A DNA stretch of 64,000 bases from an uncultured Collinsella sp. (GTDB lineage Bacteria; Actinomycetota; Coriobacteriia; Coriobacteriales; Coriobacteriaceae), in the NCBI GenBank assembly GCA_902475785.1, contig CABSAN010000005.1:1-64000 (forward strand), in the 5' to 3' direction. The position numbers were made by a program, and so were the translations under genes. The notes under the pieces were generated by a model that saw only the letters and a list, made by a program, of their open reading frames with translations, ran no database searches and had not been told where the DNA came from. Below are positions 42,282 to 49,770 of this stretch, one piece after another (position 1 is the stretch's first letter; every line of letters begins with the position of its first letter).

Positions 42282-44627
42282 ATGGAAACGCTTGAACGCA
42301 ACGAGTGGGCAGACGTTGCCCAACTAGTCGAGATCACGAGCGATGCTGTCATCATCTGCGAGCTCGACGGAACCATTCTGCATGTGAATAATCGCTTACT
42401 TGGCTTGATGTGCGAGGAACGTGCCGACGTCATCGGTGGAGATGTTAAAGACGTCCTGTACTCGTCCGCTTTTGAACGTGCGACGGAACATCGTCTGCCA
42501 TTTGAAACTGATGGCTCCGAGAACGAACTGATGCTCAAGCTGAGTGACGGCTCTTTTATCCCCGTCTTGGTTCGTGCGGGCTCCGTAACGCCTCCACGCA
42601 TCTTTGGGCGCCGTGCACCACGTGTCCTGGTGGCGCTTCACAGTATCGAGGAACAGTATTCTCACGACCGTCAACTCAAGCGTGCGTTATCGGAGCTTAG
42701 AGTGGCGAACAAACGTCTCTCTGGCACGCTCTCGGTCATTATGAGCACTGTGGGCTCCGATGAGTTACCCAGCCTGCTTGATACCGTTTTGAACCAGCTT
42801 GTAGGAACGCTCGATGCTTCGGGTGCCGCTATCTATTTTTCTGAGAGCGGCGGTTTTAAGCTACGCGGTGTTTCCAAGGAGCTGTACGACAGCTATCTGC
42901 CCGAGTTTTTGCCGTATGGCGCTGGCATTCCGACGTATGTTCTTCGCGAGTCGCGTGCCTGTCGCTTGTCGATTCAACAGGACCTTGAGGGCGATAGGGC
43001 CGCCTCCGGTATGTTCATGGACCTGGACAATCGTTCTAAGCACCTGTTGCGCGTGCAGGATATGCCTCCGTACCGCAGCGAGATCTGTCTTCCCGTTTTT
43101 TACGGTACGCAGATCCTTGGCGTGCTGGAAGTTGGTTGGAAACGCCCCCAGGCACCGCTCGCCTATGACGTTAATGTACTCGAGGTCATTTGCGATTACC
43201 TGTCTATCCAGCTGGTCGGCATGGCATCGAGCCTTCGCTCTCGTCGCACGGCCGAGCTTGGCCGCTCGCTCAATGTCTTACGTGATGAGTTGTTTACCTT
43301 TCTAGACGATTCCGCCGCGGCTACCCAGGCGGTATCGTCCGAGATCTGCAATATGCTCAACTGCCATTTTTGTCCTGTTGAGTATGACGCCAGTCTGGAC
43401 TCCTACGTCATAGATTTTGAAGGCGGCAGTCGCGTTGCCTTGCCGGACGACCCTGAGAAGCTTTTCTTTTCCACGACGGCGCCAGCGGCACGTCTGGGGG
43501 CTGGCCCTGATGGCTTTGAGGCATCTGTTTTGGGCGGTACGAGTGCCGAGGACCTTAAACACGTTCGTATAACTCGCGTTGACGAATCGATGCCTATGGG
43601 AGGCTGGCTTAGGGCGCATGGTCTGCCTTGTCAAGGTCTCTACGTCGACTCCGGCATCGAGGCGGGGCGCCCGCGCTCTGAGGGTGATGGCAAGCACAGT
43701 AACGACGCGATTGTTCCTGCTTCTGTTGCGAAGAGCCCGACGACGCGCGCGCTGCTGCTTCGTGATGGTAGCCAAGAGCCGATTGATGACCTTGAATATG
43801 ACTACTTGGTGCACTTGGCGCATGACTTTGAACTGATCTACGAAGGCGAATCTCAAAAGCGCGAGGAGCGCCATATCGCTCAGACCCTCCAGATCGGCAT
43901 GAGAAATTCCCTGGGGGATGTTCCGGGTATCGCAACCGATTCGGTGTACCTGTCGGCCACGAACTCGGCGTTGGTCGGCGGCGATTTCTATACGCTCATC
44001 CGACTTCCCGACGACTGCGCCGTCATGATTTTGGGTGATGTGTCTGGCAAAGGCATTGAGGCCGCATCGATGTCCGCGCTCGTCAAGACGGCCCTGACGG
44101 CATATGCCTGGGAGGGCGCTGGCCCGGCCCGCATGGCACGCTCCCTTAACAGCATGCTCATGGGCTTTTCGAGGGTCGAGACGTTCGTGACGGCCTTTAT
44201 CGCCAAGATTGACCTTAAAGCCGGACGCGCAACGTATTGTTCGGCGGGCCATCCTCCGACCATGGTCATTAGGCCAGAGTCGATGCCGCTGGGTGGCGGC
44301 GAGGCCCGTGGGGGAGAGGTCGAGCTGCTTGGATGCCAATCGGGCGTAATCGGTGCCTTTGAGAGCATGGTGTACGAGACAGGCGTGTTTACGTTCGCTC
44401 CTGGCGACATGCTCTTCATGTATACGGACGGAACGATTGAGGCCCGCGACCGCACCGGAGCGTTCTTTGGCGAGCAGCGCCTTCGTGACCTTCTGCTCTC
44501 TGTCTCGGGTGAGGGCGTATCGGGAATCTGCGGCAAGGTCTTGGGCGAGCTTGACCGATTTACCGAATCGGCGCTGGACGATGACATTGCATTGGTGTCC
44601 CTTGAGTTTTTACGGGGCCGGTCCTAA
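42282..44627 (+). CDS. PAS-GAF-PP2C (SpoIIE/RsbU-type) serine phosphatase
   Basis: Probable environmental-signal phosphatase of a partner-switching pathway. The 781-residue cytoplasmic protein has a PAS-like domain (about 12-120; ITSDAVIICELDGTILHVNNR), a GAF-like domain (about 150-310), an unassigned region (about 320-540) and a C-terminal SpoIIE-type PP2C domain with metal-binding motifs VGGDFY (about 566), GDVSGKG (about 585), SAGHPP (about 653) and DDIALV near the end. Start 42282 has GTGAGG upstream; the GTG at 42270 is less likely. The STAS-kinase fusion gene follows 81 bases later and is the obvious substrate. Confidence 0.85.
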   Translation: METLERNEWADVAQLVEITSDAVIICELDGTILHVNNRLLGLMCEERADVIGGDVKDVLYSSAFERATEHRLPFETDGSENELMLKLSDGSFIPVLVRAGSVTPPRIFGRRAPRVLVALHSIEEQYSHDRQLKRALSELRVANKRLSGTLSVIMSTVGSDELPSLLDTVLNQLVGTLDASGAAIYFSESGGFKLRGVSKELYDSYLPEFLPYGAGIPTYVLRESRACRLSIQQDLEGDRAASGMFMDLDNRSKHLLRVQDMPPYRSEICLPVFYGTQILGVLEVGWKRPQAPLAYDVNVLEVICDYLSIQLVGMASSLRSRRTAELGRSLNVLRDELFTFLDDSAAATQAVSSEICNMLNCHFCPVEYDASLDSYVIDFEGGSRVALPDDPEKLFFSTTAPAARLGAGPDGFEASVLGGTSAEDLKHVRITRVDESMPMGGWLRAHGLPCQGLYVDSGIEAGRPRSEGDGKHSNDAIVPASVAKSPTTRALLLRDGSQEPIDDLEYDYLVHLAHDFELIYEGESQKREERHIAQTLQIGMRNSLGDVPGIATDSVYLSATNSALVGGDFYTLIRLPDDCAVMILGDVSGKGIEAASMSALVKTALTAYAWEGAGPARMARSLNSMLMGFSRVETFVTAFIAKIDLKAGRATYCSAGHPPTMVIRPESMPLGGGEARGGEVELLGCQSGVIGAFESMVYETGVFTFAPGDMLFMYTDGTIEARDRTGAFFGEQRLRDLLLSVSGEGVSGICGKVLGELDRFTESALDDDIALVSLEFLRGRS

Positions 44628-44708
44628 ACAGCGACGCTGGGCGCGTCGAATCCGCACGGTTGCGGAAACGCATGCATCGAACAAGCTCTTTTGGGGAACC
44701 ATGGTCGT

Positions 44709-45455
44709 ATGAATGAGTGGAATGACATAGCGGTTTTGACGCCACCAGGCGATATCGACATCGCCACGGTGCCTGCGCTGCGTCGGCGGTTGGATGCTTT
44801 GATTGGCCGCGGCGTGCGTCGTGTCGTCATCAACTGTCAGGCTGTTAGCTTTATCGATTCGACGGGCTTGGCATTCCTGCTTACGCGCGCTCGTGAGCTC
44901 ATGAGGCGAGAAGGCCTGCTTTCGCTCGTCAATGCATCAGGTGAAGTTGTTCGCTTTTTGGAGATTGCTCGTCTTGTCGATATCCTTCATGTCGCGGGGC
45001 CGGCACGGGAGTCTATTCCCGCCATTCCGGTGGGGGAGCTGCCTCGCTGGAGTAAGAGCGTCGAGGTCCGTCAGGGTATCGAGAATCTTCCATACTACCG
45101 ACATCGCATCGCCGAACTCCTTGAATCGCTCCCGTTGCGCCGTGACGAGCGCTACGATGTCGCATTGGCGTCGGGGGAGGCGCTGGGTAATGCCTATGAC
45201 CATGCGGGCGGTATCGGGTGCGTCCTGACGGTTCAGGCCTATGGCGATCGCGTTGTGGTTGAGGTGCTTGATCGAGGTGCCGGCTATTCTATCGATGAAA
45301 CGAGCGAACCGGTCGCATCCGAGGAACGCGGCCGTGGCATCAAGCTTATGCGTATGCTCGTCGATAACGTGGAGGTTGCTCGTCGTACGGACGGCGCCGG
45401 CACGCGCGTGCAGATGGTGAAGCTGTTTAGCGGAGCACTGGAATCGTGTGCCTAG
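44709..45455 (+). CDS. STAS (RsbV-like) / HATPase (RsbW-like) fusion
   Basis: A 248-residue protein with two halves normally made as separate, antagonistic proteins. Residues 1-105 form an anti-sigma-factor-antagonist STAS domain with phosphorylatable Ser51 in SFIDSTGLAFLL. Residues about 118-245 form a GHKL kinase of the RsbW/SpoIIAB type with N-box EALGNAYDHAGG (Asn161, His165), G1 DRGAGYS and G2 GRGIKLMRML. The kinase half could phosphorylate its own STAS half, and the upstream PP2C protein could reverse this. No sigma factor is adjacent. The ATG at 44709 has only a distant GGGGA. Confidence 0.82.
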   Translation: MNEWNDIAVLTPPGDIDIATVPALRRRLDALIGRGVRRVVINCQAVSFIDSTGLAFLLTRARELMRREGLLSLVNASGEVVRFLEIARLVDILHVAGPARESIPAIPVGELPRWSKSVEVRQGIENLPYYRHRIAELLESLPLRRDERYDVALASGEALGNAYDHAGGIGCVLTVQAYGDRVVVEVLDRGAGYSIDETSEPVASEERGRGIKLMRMLVDNVEVARRTDGAGTRVQMVKLFSGALESCA

Positions 45456-45519
45456 CCAATCGCTTTAGCGCGTTTAGCTACTAAGAACATGCGGCAGACA
45501 AGTTTTTTGAAAAAAGTAC

Positions 45520-45548
45520 TTGCGTCTTTTGGACAACTCGCGTAAATT
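45520..45548 (+). promoter_or_regulatory. Promoter of the tRNA-Gly/Cys/Gly group
   Basis: TTGCGT (45520-45525) and TAAATT (45543-45548), spacing 17, preceded by AGTTTTTTGAAAAAAGTA, the same A/T block seen before tRNA-Leu. Confidence 0.7.
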
Positions 45549-45560
45549 AATAACCCGCAA

Positions 45561-45636
45561 GCGGACATGGCTCAGTTGGTAGAGCACAACCTTGCCAAGG
45601 TTGGGGTCGCGGGTTCGAGCCCCGTTGTCCGCTCCA
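45561..45636 (+). tRNA. tRNA-Gly (GCC), copy 1
   Basis: Acceptor GCGGACA/TGTCCGC, anticodon loop TTGCCAA closed by CAACC/GGTTG, T-arm CGGGTTCGAGCCCCG, encoded CCA at 45634-45636. Identical in sequence to the copies at 45787 and 46338. Confidence 0.97.
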
Positions 45637-45646
45637 TTGCATTTCC

Positions 45647-45669
45647 GGACCGTTTAAGCGGTCCTTTTT
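45647..45669 (+). terminator. Terminator between tRNA-Gly and tRNA-Cys
   Basis: GGACCG-TTTAAG-CGGTCC then TTTTT, ending one base before tRNA-Cys begins. Confidence 0.85.
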
Positions 45670-45670
45670 C

Positions 45671-45744
45671 GGCGAAGTGGCCAAGTGGTAAGGCAGAGGC
45701 CTGCAAAGCCTTTACCCCCGGTTCGAATCCGGGCTTCGCCTCCA
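45671..45744 (+). tRNA. tRNA-Cys (GCA)
   Basis: Acceptor GGCGAAG/CTTCGCC, anticodon loop CTGCAAA closed by AGGC/GCCT gives GCA, T-arm CCGGTTCGAATCCGG, encoded CCA at 45742-45744. Confidence 0.96.
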
Positions 45745-45753
45745 GGCAACATC

Positions 45754-45780
45754 CGGGCGCTCCGGCGCCCGTTTTGTTTT
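45754..45780 (+). terminator. Terminator between tRNA-Cys and tRNA-Gly
   Basis: CGGGCG/CGCCCG stem (45754-45771) then TTTTGTTTT, six bases before the next tRNA. Confidence 0.85.
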
Positions 45781-45786
45781 ACATAT

Positions 45787-45862
45787 GCGGACATGGCTCA
45801 GTTGGTAGAGCACAACCTTGCCAAGGTTGGGGTCGCGGGTTCGAGCCCCGTTGTCCGCTCCA
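45787..45862 (+). tRNA. tRNA-Gly (GCC), copy 2
   Basis: Same sequence as copy 1, with encoded CCA at 45860-45862. No promoter fits between the upstream terminator and this gene. Confidence 0.97.
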
Positions 45863-45870
45863 AGCGCTAT

Positions 45871-45901
45871 AGCCCGACTACGACGGTAGCCGGGCTTTTT
45901 C
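45871..45901 (+). terminator. Terminator after tRNA-Gly copy 2
   Basis: AGCCCG/CGGGCT stem with an inner CTAC-GACG-GTAG hairpin, then TTTTT. Confidence 0.85.
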
Positions 45902-45913
45902 GTATCCATAGCT

Positions 45914-46049
45914 TGGGCTCGAACCCGAGAGGGAGCGAGCGTTAAGCAAACGCGGAGCGTTTGTAGCGAGCTGGCGAGGTCGCCGGCAGGCGGCCGAAGC
46001 CGGTGCGGATCCGCGAAGCGGATACGCGGACGCCCCGTTGTCCGCTCCA
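45914..46049 (+). pseudogene. tRNA-Gly-derived scar
   Basis: The 18 bases GCCCCGTTGTCCGCTCCA (46032-46049) are identical to the 3' end of tRNA-Gly, but no tRNA body precedes them. At 45914-45926 stands GGGCTCGAACCCG, the reverse complement of the same tRNA's T-arm. Between lie GC-rich short hairpins. A terminator follows, as after the real tRNAs. It looks like the remains of a tRNA copy broken by insertion or recombination. Confidence 0.6.
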
Positions 46050-46057
46050 ACTATCTT

Positions 46058-46084
46058 ACGCGGTTCTAACGAACCGCGTTTTTT
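46058..46084 (+). terminator. Terminator after the tRNA scar
   Basis: ACGCGGTTC-TAAC-GAACCGCGT followed by six T. Confidence 0.85.
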
Positions 46085-46097
46085 GTTGACGCTGTGC

Positions 46098-46190
46098 GAG
46101 CCCCGGGCACCCCATCTTGCCCCACAATCGTCGGTCGCGTACATAAAGTACGCTTCCCTCCTCTTTCGCGGCAACCTGGGGCACCCGGAG
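46098..46190. repeat. Long palindrome C (mosaic of A and B)
   Basis: Outer arms (46098-46120 with about 46172-46190) are GC-rich and imperfect and resemble those of palindrome A (CCCCGGGCACCC, ATCTTG, AACCT, GGGCACCCGG). The centre GCGTAC-ATAAA-GTACGC (46137-46153) with flanking GAAAGAGGAG and CGACG blocks is, on the opposite strand, the core of palindrome B. Confidence 0.8.
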
Positions 46191-46296
46191 CCCGCTCGCT
46201 GTTGTGGCCGGGGGAGTGAGTCTTCCATTCTTTTCACTAATTGGTCGATCCGTCCCAGGGGGCTCGAACTTTTTTCAAATTATTCGAAAATAGTTC

Positions 46297-46325
46297 TTGC
46301 ATTTGGGTGGATCATCCCGTATATT
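46297..46325 (+). promoter_or_regulatory. Promoter of tRNA-Gly copy 3 and tRNA-Val
   Basis: TTGCAT (46297-46302) and TATATT (46320-46325), spacing 17, with ACTTTTTTCAAATTATTCGAAAATAG upstream, a looser form of the A/T block at the other tRNA promoters. Confidence 0.75.
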
Positions 46326-46337
46326 AAATCCTCGCAG

Positions 46338-46413
46338 GCGGACATGGCTCAGTTGGTAGAGCACAACCTTGCCAAGGTTGGGGTCGCGGGTTCGAGCCCC
46401 GTTGTCCGCTCCA
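46338..46413 (+). tRNA. tRNA-Gly (GCC), copy 3
   Basis: Same sequence as copies 1 and 2, CCA encoded at 46411-46413; separated by 3 bases from tRNA-Val. Confidence 0.97.
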
Positions 46414-46416
46414 TTT

Positions 46417-46491
46417 GGGCGTTTAGCTCAGGGGGAGAGCGCTTCCCTGACACGGAAGAGGTCAGAAGTTCAAATCTTCTAACGCCCACCA
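46417..46491 (+). tRNA. tRNA-Val (GAC)
   Basis: Acceptor GGGCGTT/AACGCCC, anticodon loop CTGACAC closed by CTTCC/GGAAG gives GAC, T-arm AGAAGTTCAAATCTTCT, encoded CCA at 46489-46491. Confidence 0.96.
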
Positions 46492-46499
46492 AATGTTCG

Positions 46500-46533
46500 C
46501 AGCTCAGTGGCTTAGCCTCTGAGCTGTTTTTTT
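46500..46533 (+). terminator. Terminator after tRNA-Val
   Basis: CAGCTCAG/CTGAGCTG stem then seven T. Confidence 0.9.
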
Positions 46534-46848
46534 GTCACCAAGCTCGCCGCCAAATAAGCCACCAAATATTGATTCAAGGTCTGTACGCGATGATCTTCGC
46601 ATCCCGTAGGGGTACCGACAGATTGCATACATCCTGGCCGATTGTGACCGCAACATGTTGGTCAAGCATAATCTTTTGGATTCTTTTGGCATGAGTGGCT
46701 TAGTTTTGGTAGGATTTGTCGGCGGCTTGACTAAGGGGGTTTTATAGCTGCCATGCAGGTAGTCGTGTTGGTAACGTTTTACCGACTTGTCAAATACCCC
46801 TCAGTTTTAATGCGTCTGCAAAATGACTAATTGCTTTGACCTGCTGAA

Positions 46849-46894
46849 ACACTATATGTTGTGTTTGACCTAAAAAAAGAATACAGGATATAGA
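46849..46894 (+). promoter_or_regulatory. NrdR-like box and promoter of nrdD
   Basis: ACACTATATGTTGTGT (46849-46864) fits the NrdR box (ACAC-N-ATAT-N-T-N-GTGT pattern) closely. It abuts -35-like TTGACC (46865-46870) with -10-like TATAGA (46889-46894) at spacing 18. A weaker second site (ACAGGATATAGATGCA, 46883-46898) overlaps the -10. A palindrome GGTAACGTTTTACC lies at 46771-46784. The rest of 46534-46848 shows nothing further. Confidence 0.7.
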
Positions 46895-46918
46895 TGCATC
46901 TTTGTCGTATGATAGATG

Positions 46919-46997
46919 GCGGACAGAGAACGAAGACCTTAACTGCCTCTTTTGAACGTGTCCTTGAGCCGCTTGATCGGCTCCTGGGAATGTCCGC
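46919..46997 (+). promoter_or_regulatory. Structured nrdD leader RNA
   Basis: In the roughly 220-base untranslated leader, GCGGACA (46919-46925) pairs with TGTCCGC (46991-46997), enclosing at least GAGCCG-CTTGAT-CGGCTC (46966-46983). A CAGGG/CCCTG hairpin lies further down (about 47051-47065). No known riboswitch class is recognised. Confidence 0.4.
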
Positions 46998-47121
46998 ATG
47001 GAGGCTTATGGTTTATCGAGAACACAGATTGCGCGACGGCGCCGCAAGACAGGGGTAAGCCCTGCCGGGCATCGTTTGGCTCTGAAGCGCAATGAGACTA
47101 CGATGCGAAAGAGGCAAGAGG

Positions 47122-49344
47122 ATGAAGATCATCAAGCGCAGCGGCACCGAGGTTGTCTTTGACATCGACAAGATCGTCAATGCCATCCGCGCCGCAAACT
47201 TGGAGGTCGAGGAGAGCTCTCGTCTAACCGACCGTCAGGTGGTTTACGCGGCACAAAACGTTGCCGAGGCATGTGAAAATGCCGGGCACACCGTATCGGT
47301 CGAGGAGATCCAGGATCTGGTCGAGGACGAGATCATGCGTCTCGACTGCTATGAGGTCGCTCGCCACTACATCATTTATCGCTATGTTCAGAGCCTGAAG
47401 CGCCAAAAGAACACGACCGACGACAAGATCCTGTCGCTGATCGAATGCAACAACGAAGAGGTCAAGCAGGAGAACTCTAACAAAAACCCGACTGTCAACT
47501 CCGTTCAGCGCGACTACATGGCCGGCGAGATCTCCAAGGACCTGACGCAGCGCGTGTTGCTGCCCCAGGAGATCGTGGATGCCCACAACGAGGGCCTGAT
47601 TCACTTCCACGATTCGGACTACTTCGCCCAGCACATGCACAACTGCGACCTAGTGAACCTGGAGGATATGCTCCAGAACGGCACCGTTATCTCGGGCACG
47701 CTGATCGAGAAGCCGCACAGCTTCTCGACTGCCTGCAATATCGCGACGCAGATTATCGCCCAGGTCGCCTCTTCCCAGTACGGCGGTCAGTCGATTTCGC
47801 TGACCCATCTGGCTCCGTTTGTCGAGGTGAGCCGTCAGAAGATTCGTGGCGAGGTTGCCCGCGAGCTCGAGGAGCTTGGCGTCTCTGCGTCTGCCGAGAA
47901 GGTCCGTGAGGTCGTTGAGGACCGCCTGCGCGATGAGATTCGTCGCGGCGTCCAGACGATTCAGTATCAGGTCGTGACCCTTATGACCACGAATGGCCAG
48001 GCGCCGTTCGTGACGGTCTTTATGTATCTCAATGAGGCCCGTTCGCCCCAGGAGAAGCACGACCTTGCCATGATTGTGGAGGAGACGCTTCGTCAGCGCT
48101 ATGAGGGCGTTAAGAACGAAGCCGGCGTGTGGATCACCCCGGCGTTCCCCAAGCTTATCTACGTGCTCGAGGACGATAACGTTTACGAGGATTCTCCGTA
48201 CTTCTACCTGACTCAGCTGGCTGCGAAGTGCACCGCCAAGCGCATGGTGCCCGACTACATCTCCGAGAAGAAGATGCGCGAGCTCAAGCTGTCGAAGGGC
48301 GAGACCGCCGGCAACGGCGACTGCTATACCTGCATGGGTTGCCGCAGCTTCCTGACACCCGACCGCTCCGGTAACGGATTTAACAACGTGGCCAATGCGC
48401 TGAACTATGACCCGAACAAGCCCAAGTACTATGGTCGCTTTAACCAGGGCGTTGTGACTATCAACTTGCCCGATGTCGCGCTGAGCTCGCATCAGGACAT
48501 GGACAAGTTCTGGAAGATCTTCGATGAGCGCCTTGAGCTGTGCCACCGTGCCCTGCTGTGCCGTCATGAGCGCCTGATGGGTACACTTTCTGACGCCGCC
48601 CCGATTCTTTGGCAGTACGGCGCCCTCGCCCGCCTGAAGAAGGGCGAGACGATCGACAAGCTGCTCGTGGGCGGATACTCCACCATCAGCCTGGGCTATG
48701 CTGGCCTGTATGAGTGCGTCAAGTACATGACGGGCCACAGCCACACCGAGAAGGAGGGCACGCCGTTTGCCATGGCCGTCATGCAGCGCATGAACGACAA
48801 GTGCGCCGAGTGGAAGGCCGAAAGCGATATTGACTTCTCGCTGTATGGTACTCCGCTTGAGTCGACGACCTACAAGTTCGCCAAGTGCCTGCAGCGTCGT
48901 TTTGGCATCATCCCGGGCGTGACGGACAAGGGCTACATCACCAACAGCTACCATGTCCACGTGTCCGAGGAGATCGACGCATTCGACAAGCTCAAGTTCG
49001 AGGGCATGTTCCAGCAGCTTTCGCCGGGCGGTGCCATCTCCTACGTCGAGGTTCCCAACATGCAGGACAACCTCAAGGCTGTCATTCGCGTGATGCAGTA
49101 CATCTACGACAACATCATGTACGCCGAGCTCAACACCAAGAGCGACTACTGCCAGGTGTGCGGCTACGATGGCGAGATCCGCATTATCGAGGACGACGGT
49201 AAACTGGTGTGGGAGTGCCCCAACTGCGGCAATCGTGACCAGGAGAAGATGAATGTCGCCCGTCGCACGTGCGGCTACATCGGTACCCAGTTCTGGAACC
49301 AGGGTCGAACCGAGGAAATCCGCGACCGCGTGCTGCATCTCTAA
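47122..49344 (+). CDS. nrdD: Anaerobic (class III) ribonucleoside-triphosphate reductase
   Basis: Oxygen-sensitive glycyl-radical enzyme making dNTPs in anaerobes. The 740-residue protein has an N-terminal ATP-cone (about 1-95; KIIKRSGTEVVFDIDKIVNAI), the radical-enzyme barrel with TCMGCRSF and DGETIDK-like segments, a C-terminal zinc site (CQVCGYDG...CPNCGNRD) and the glycyl-radical motif RRTCGYIG with Gly about 718. Start 47122 follows AGAGG. An NrdR-like box controls it. The activase gene nrdG follows after a terminator-like hairpin and palindrome G. Confidence 0.97.
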   Translation: MKIIKRSGTEVVFDIDKIVNAIRAANLEVEESSRLTDRQVVYAAQNVAEACENAGHTVSVEEIQDLVEDEIMRLDCYEVARHYIIYRYVQSLKRQKNTTDDKILSLIECNNEEVKQENSNKNPTVNSVQRDYMAGEISKDLTQRVLLPQEIVDAHNEGLIHFHDSDYFAQHMHNCDLVNLEDMLQNGTVISGTLIEKPHSFSTACNIATQIIAQVASSQYGGQSISLTHLAPFVEVSRQKIRGEVARELEELGVSASAEKVREVVEDRLRDEIRRGVQTIQYQVVTLMTTNGQAPFVTVFMYLNEARSPQEKHDLAMIVEETLRQRYEGVKNEAGVWITPAFPKLIYVLEDDNVYEDSPYFYLTQLAAKCTAKRMVPDYISEKKMRELKLSKGETAGNGDCYTCMGCRSFLTPDRSGNGFNNVANALNYDPNKPKYYGRFNQGVVTINLPDVALSSHQDMDKFWKIFDERLELCHRALLCRHERLMGTLSDAAPILWQYGALARLKKGETIDKLLVGGYSTISLGYAGLYECVKYMTGHSHTEKEGTPFAMAVMQRMNDKCAEWKAESDIDFSLYGTPLESTTYKFAKCLQRRFGIIPGVTDKGYITNSYHVHVSEEIDAFDKLKFEGMFQQLSPGGAISYVEVPNMQDNLKAVIRVMQYIYDNIMYAELNTKSDYCQVCGYDGEIRIIEDDGKLVWECPNCGNRDQEKMNVARRTCGYIGTQFWNQGRTEEIRDRVLHL

Positions 49345-49415
49345 TATCGCTCCGGGGCTGACCCGAGAGGGCCGCTGGGCATTTGCTCGCTATTTCGGAC
49401 AGTCCTGCGCAAGAC

Positions 49416-49442
49416 GAAGGCCACATTAAGTGGCCTTCTTTG
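49416..49442 (+). terminator. Terminator-like hairpin after nrdD
   Basis: GAAGGCCAC-ATTAA-GTGGCCTTC (49416-49424 with 49430-49438) then TTTG. With palindrome G it separates nrdD from nrdG. Between them (49443-49670) no gene is seen. Confidence 0.65.
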
Positions 49443-49670
49443 CGTGCGGAACTCATATCGAGCAAAAGCCCAAGCGGTCCTCTCGGTTCAGCCAAGTTGA
49501 CGTAGTTGAGATGCAGCATACGGTCTGCTCACTCCTCGAAGTTCTTAGCGGAAATGAGTCGACTTGCAATAACGGTTTGCTTGCAGCAACGGTTGAGCTG
49601 CAACAAATTTTTTATTGGACCTCGAACCCTATACTCGATGTTCGCTTCGTTCATTGAGTGTTGCTCGCGA

Positions 49671-49757
49671 GGGGTCTGGAGTATATCGTTCCGCCCGCAG
49701 TTTCGCAGGCCAAAGGCCGAGAATGTTTGAGGACGGAATGATATACTCCAGACCCCC
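49671..49757. repeat. Long palindrome G (before nrdG)
   Basis: Outer arms of 23 bases (49671-49693 with 49734-49756) pair perfectly but for one G-T wobble. The 40-base centre contains AGGCCAAAGGCCG. The element ends where the nrdG ribosome binding site begins (AGGAAGG, about 49758-49765), so in RNA it would sit against the translation start. Confidence 0.88.
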
Positions 49758-49770
49758 AGGAAGGTTACTT

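Noticed and set aside
42270..42284. GTG start four codons upstream of the PP2C phosphatase ATG
   Set aside because: The GTGAGG there is better placed as the ribosome binding site for the ATG at 42282.
41864..46190. CRISPR array or phage remnant in the repeat-rich region
   Set aside because: Repeats are inverted and not regularly spaced direct repeats; there are no cas, integrase or phage genes.
49615..49770. N-terminal extension of nrdG by 52 codons
   Set aside because: It would run through palindrome G and adds residues unlike any NrdG; the ATG at 49771 has a proper ribosome binding site.
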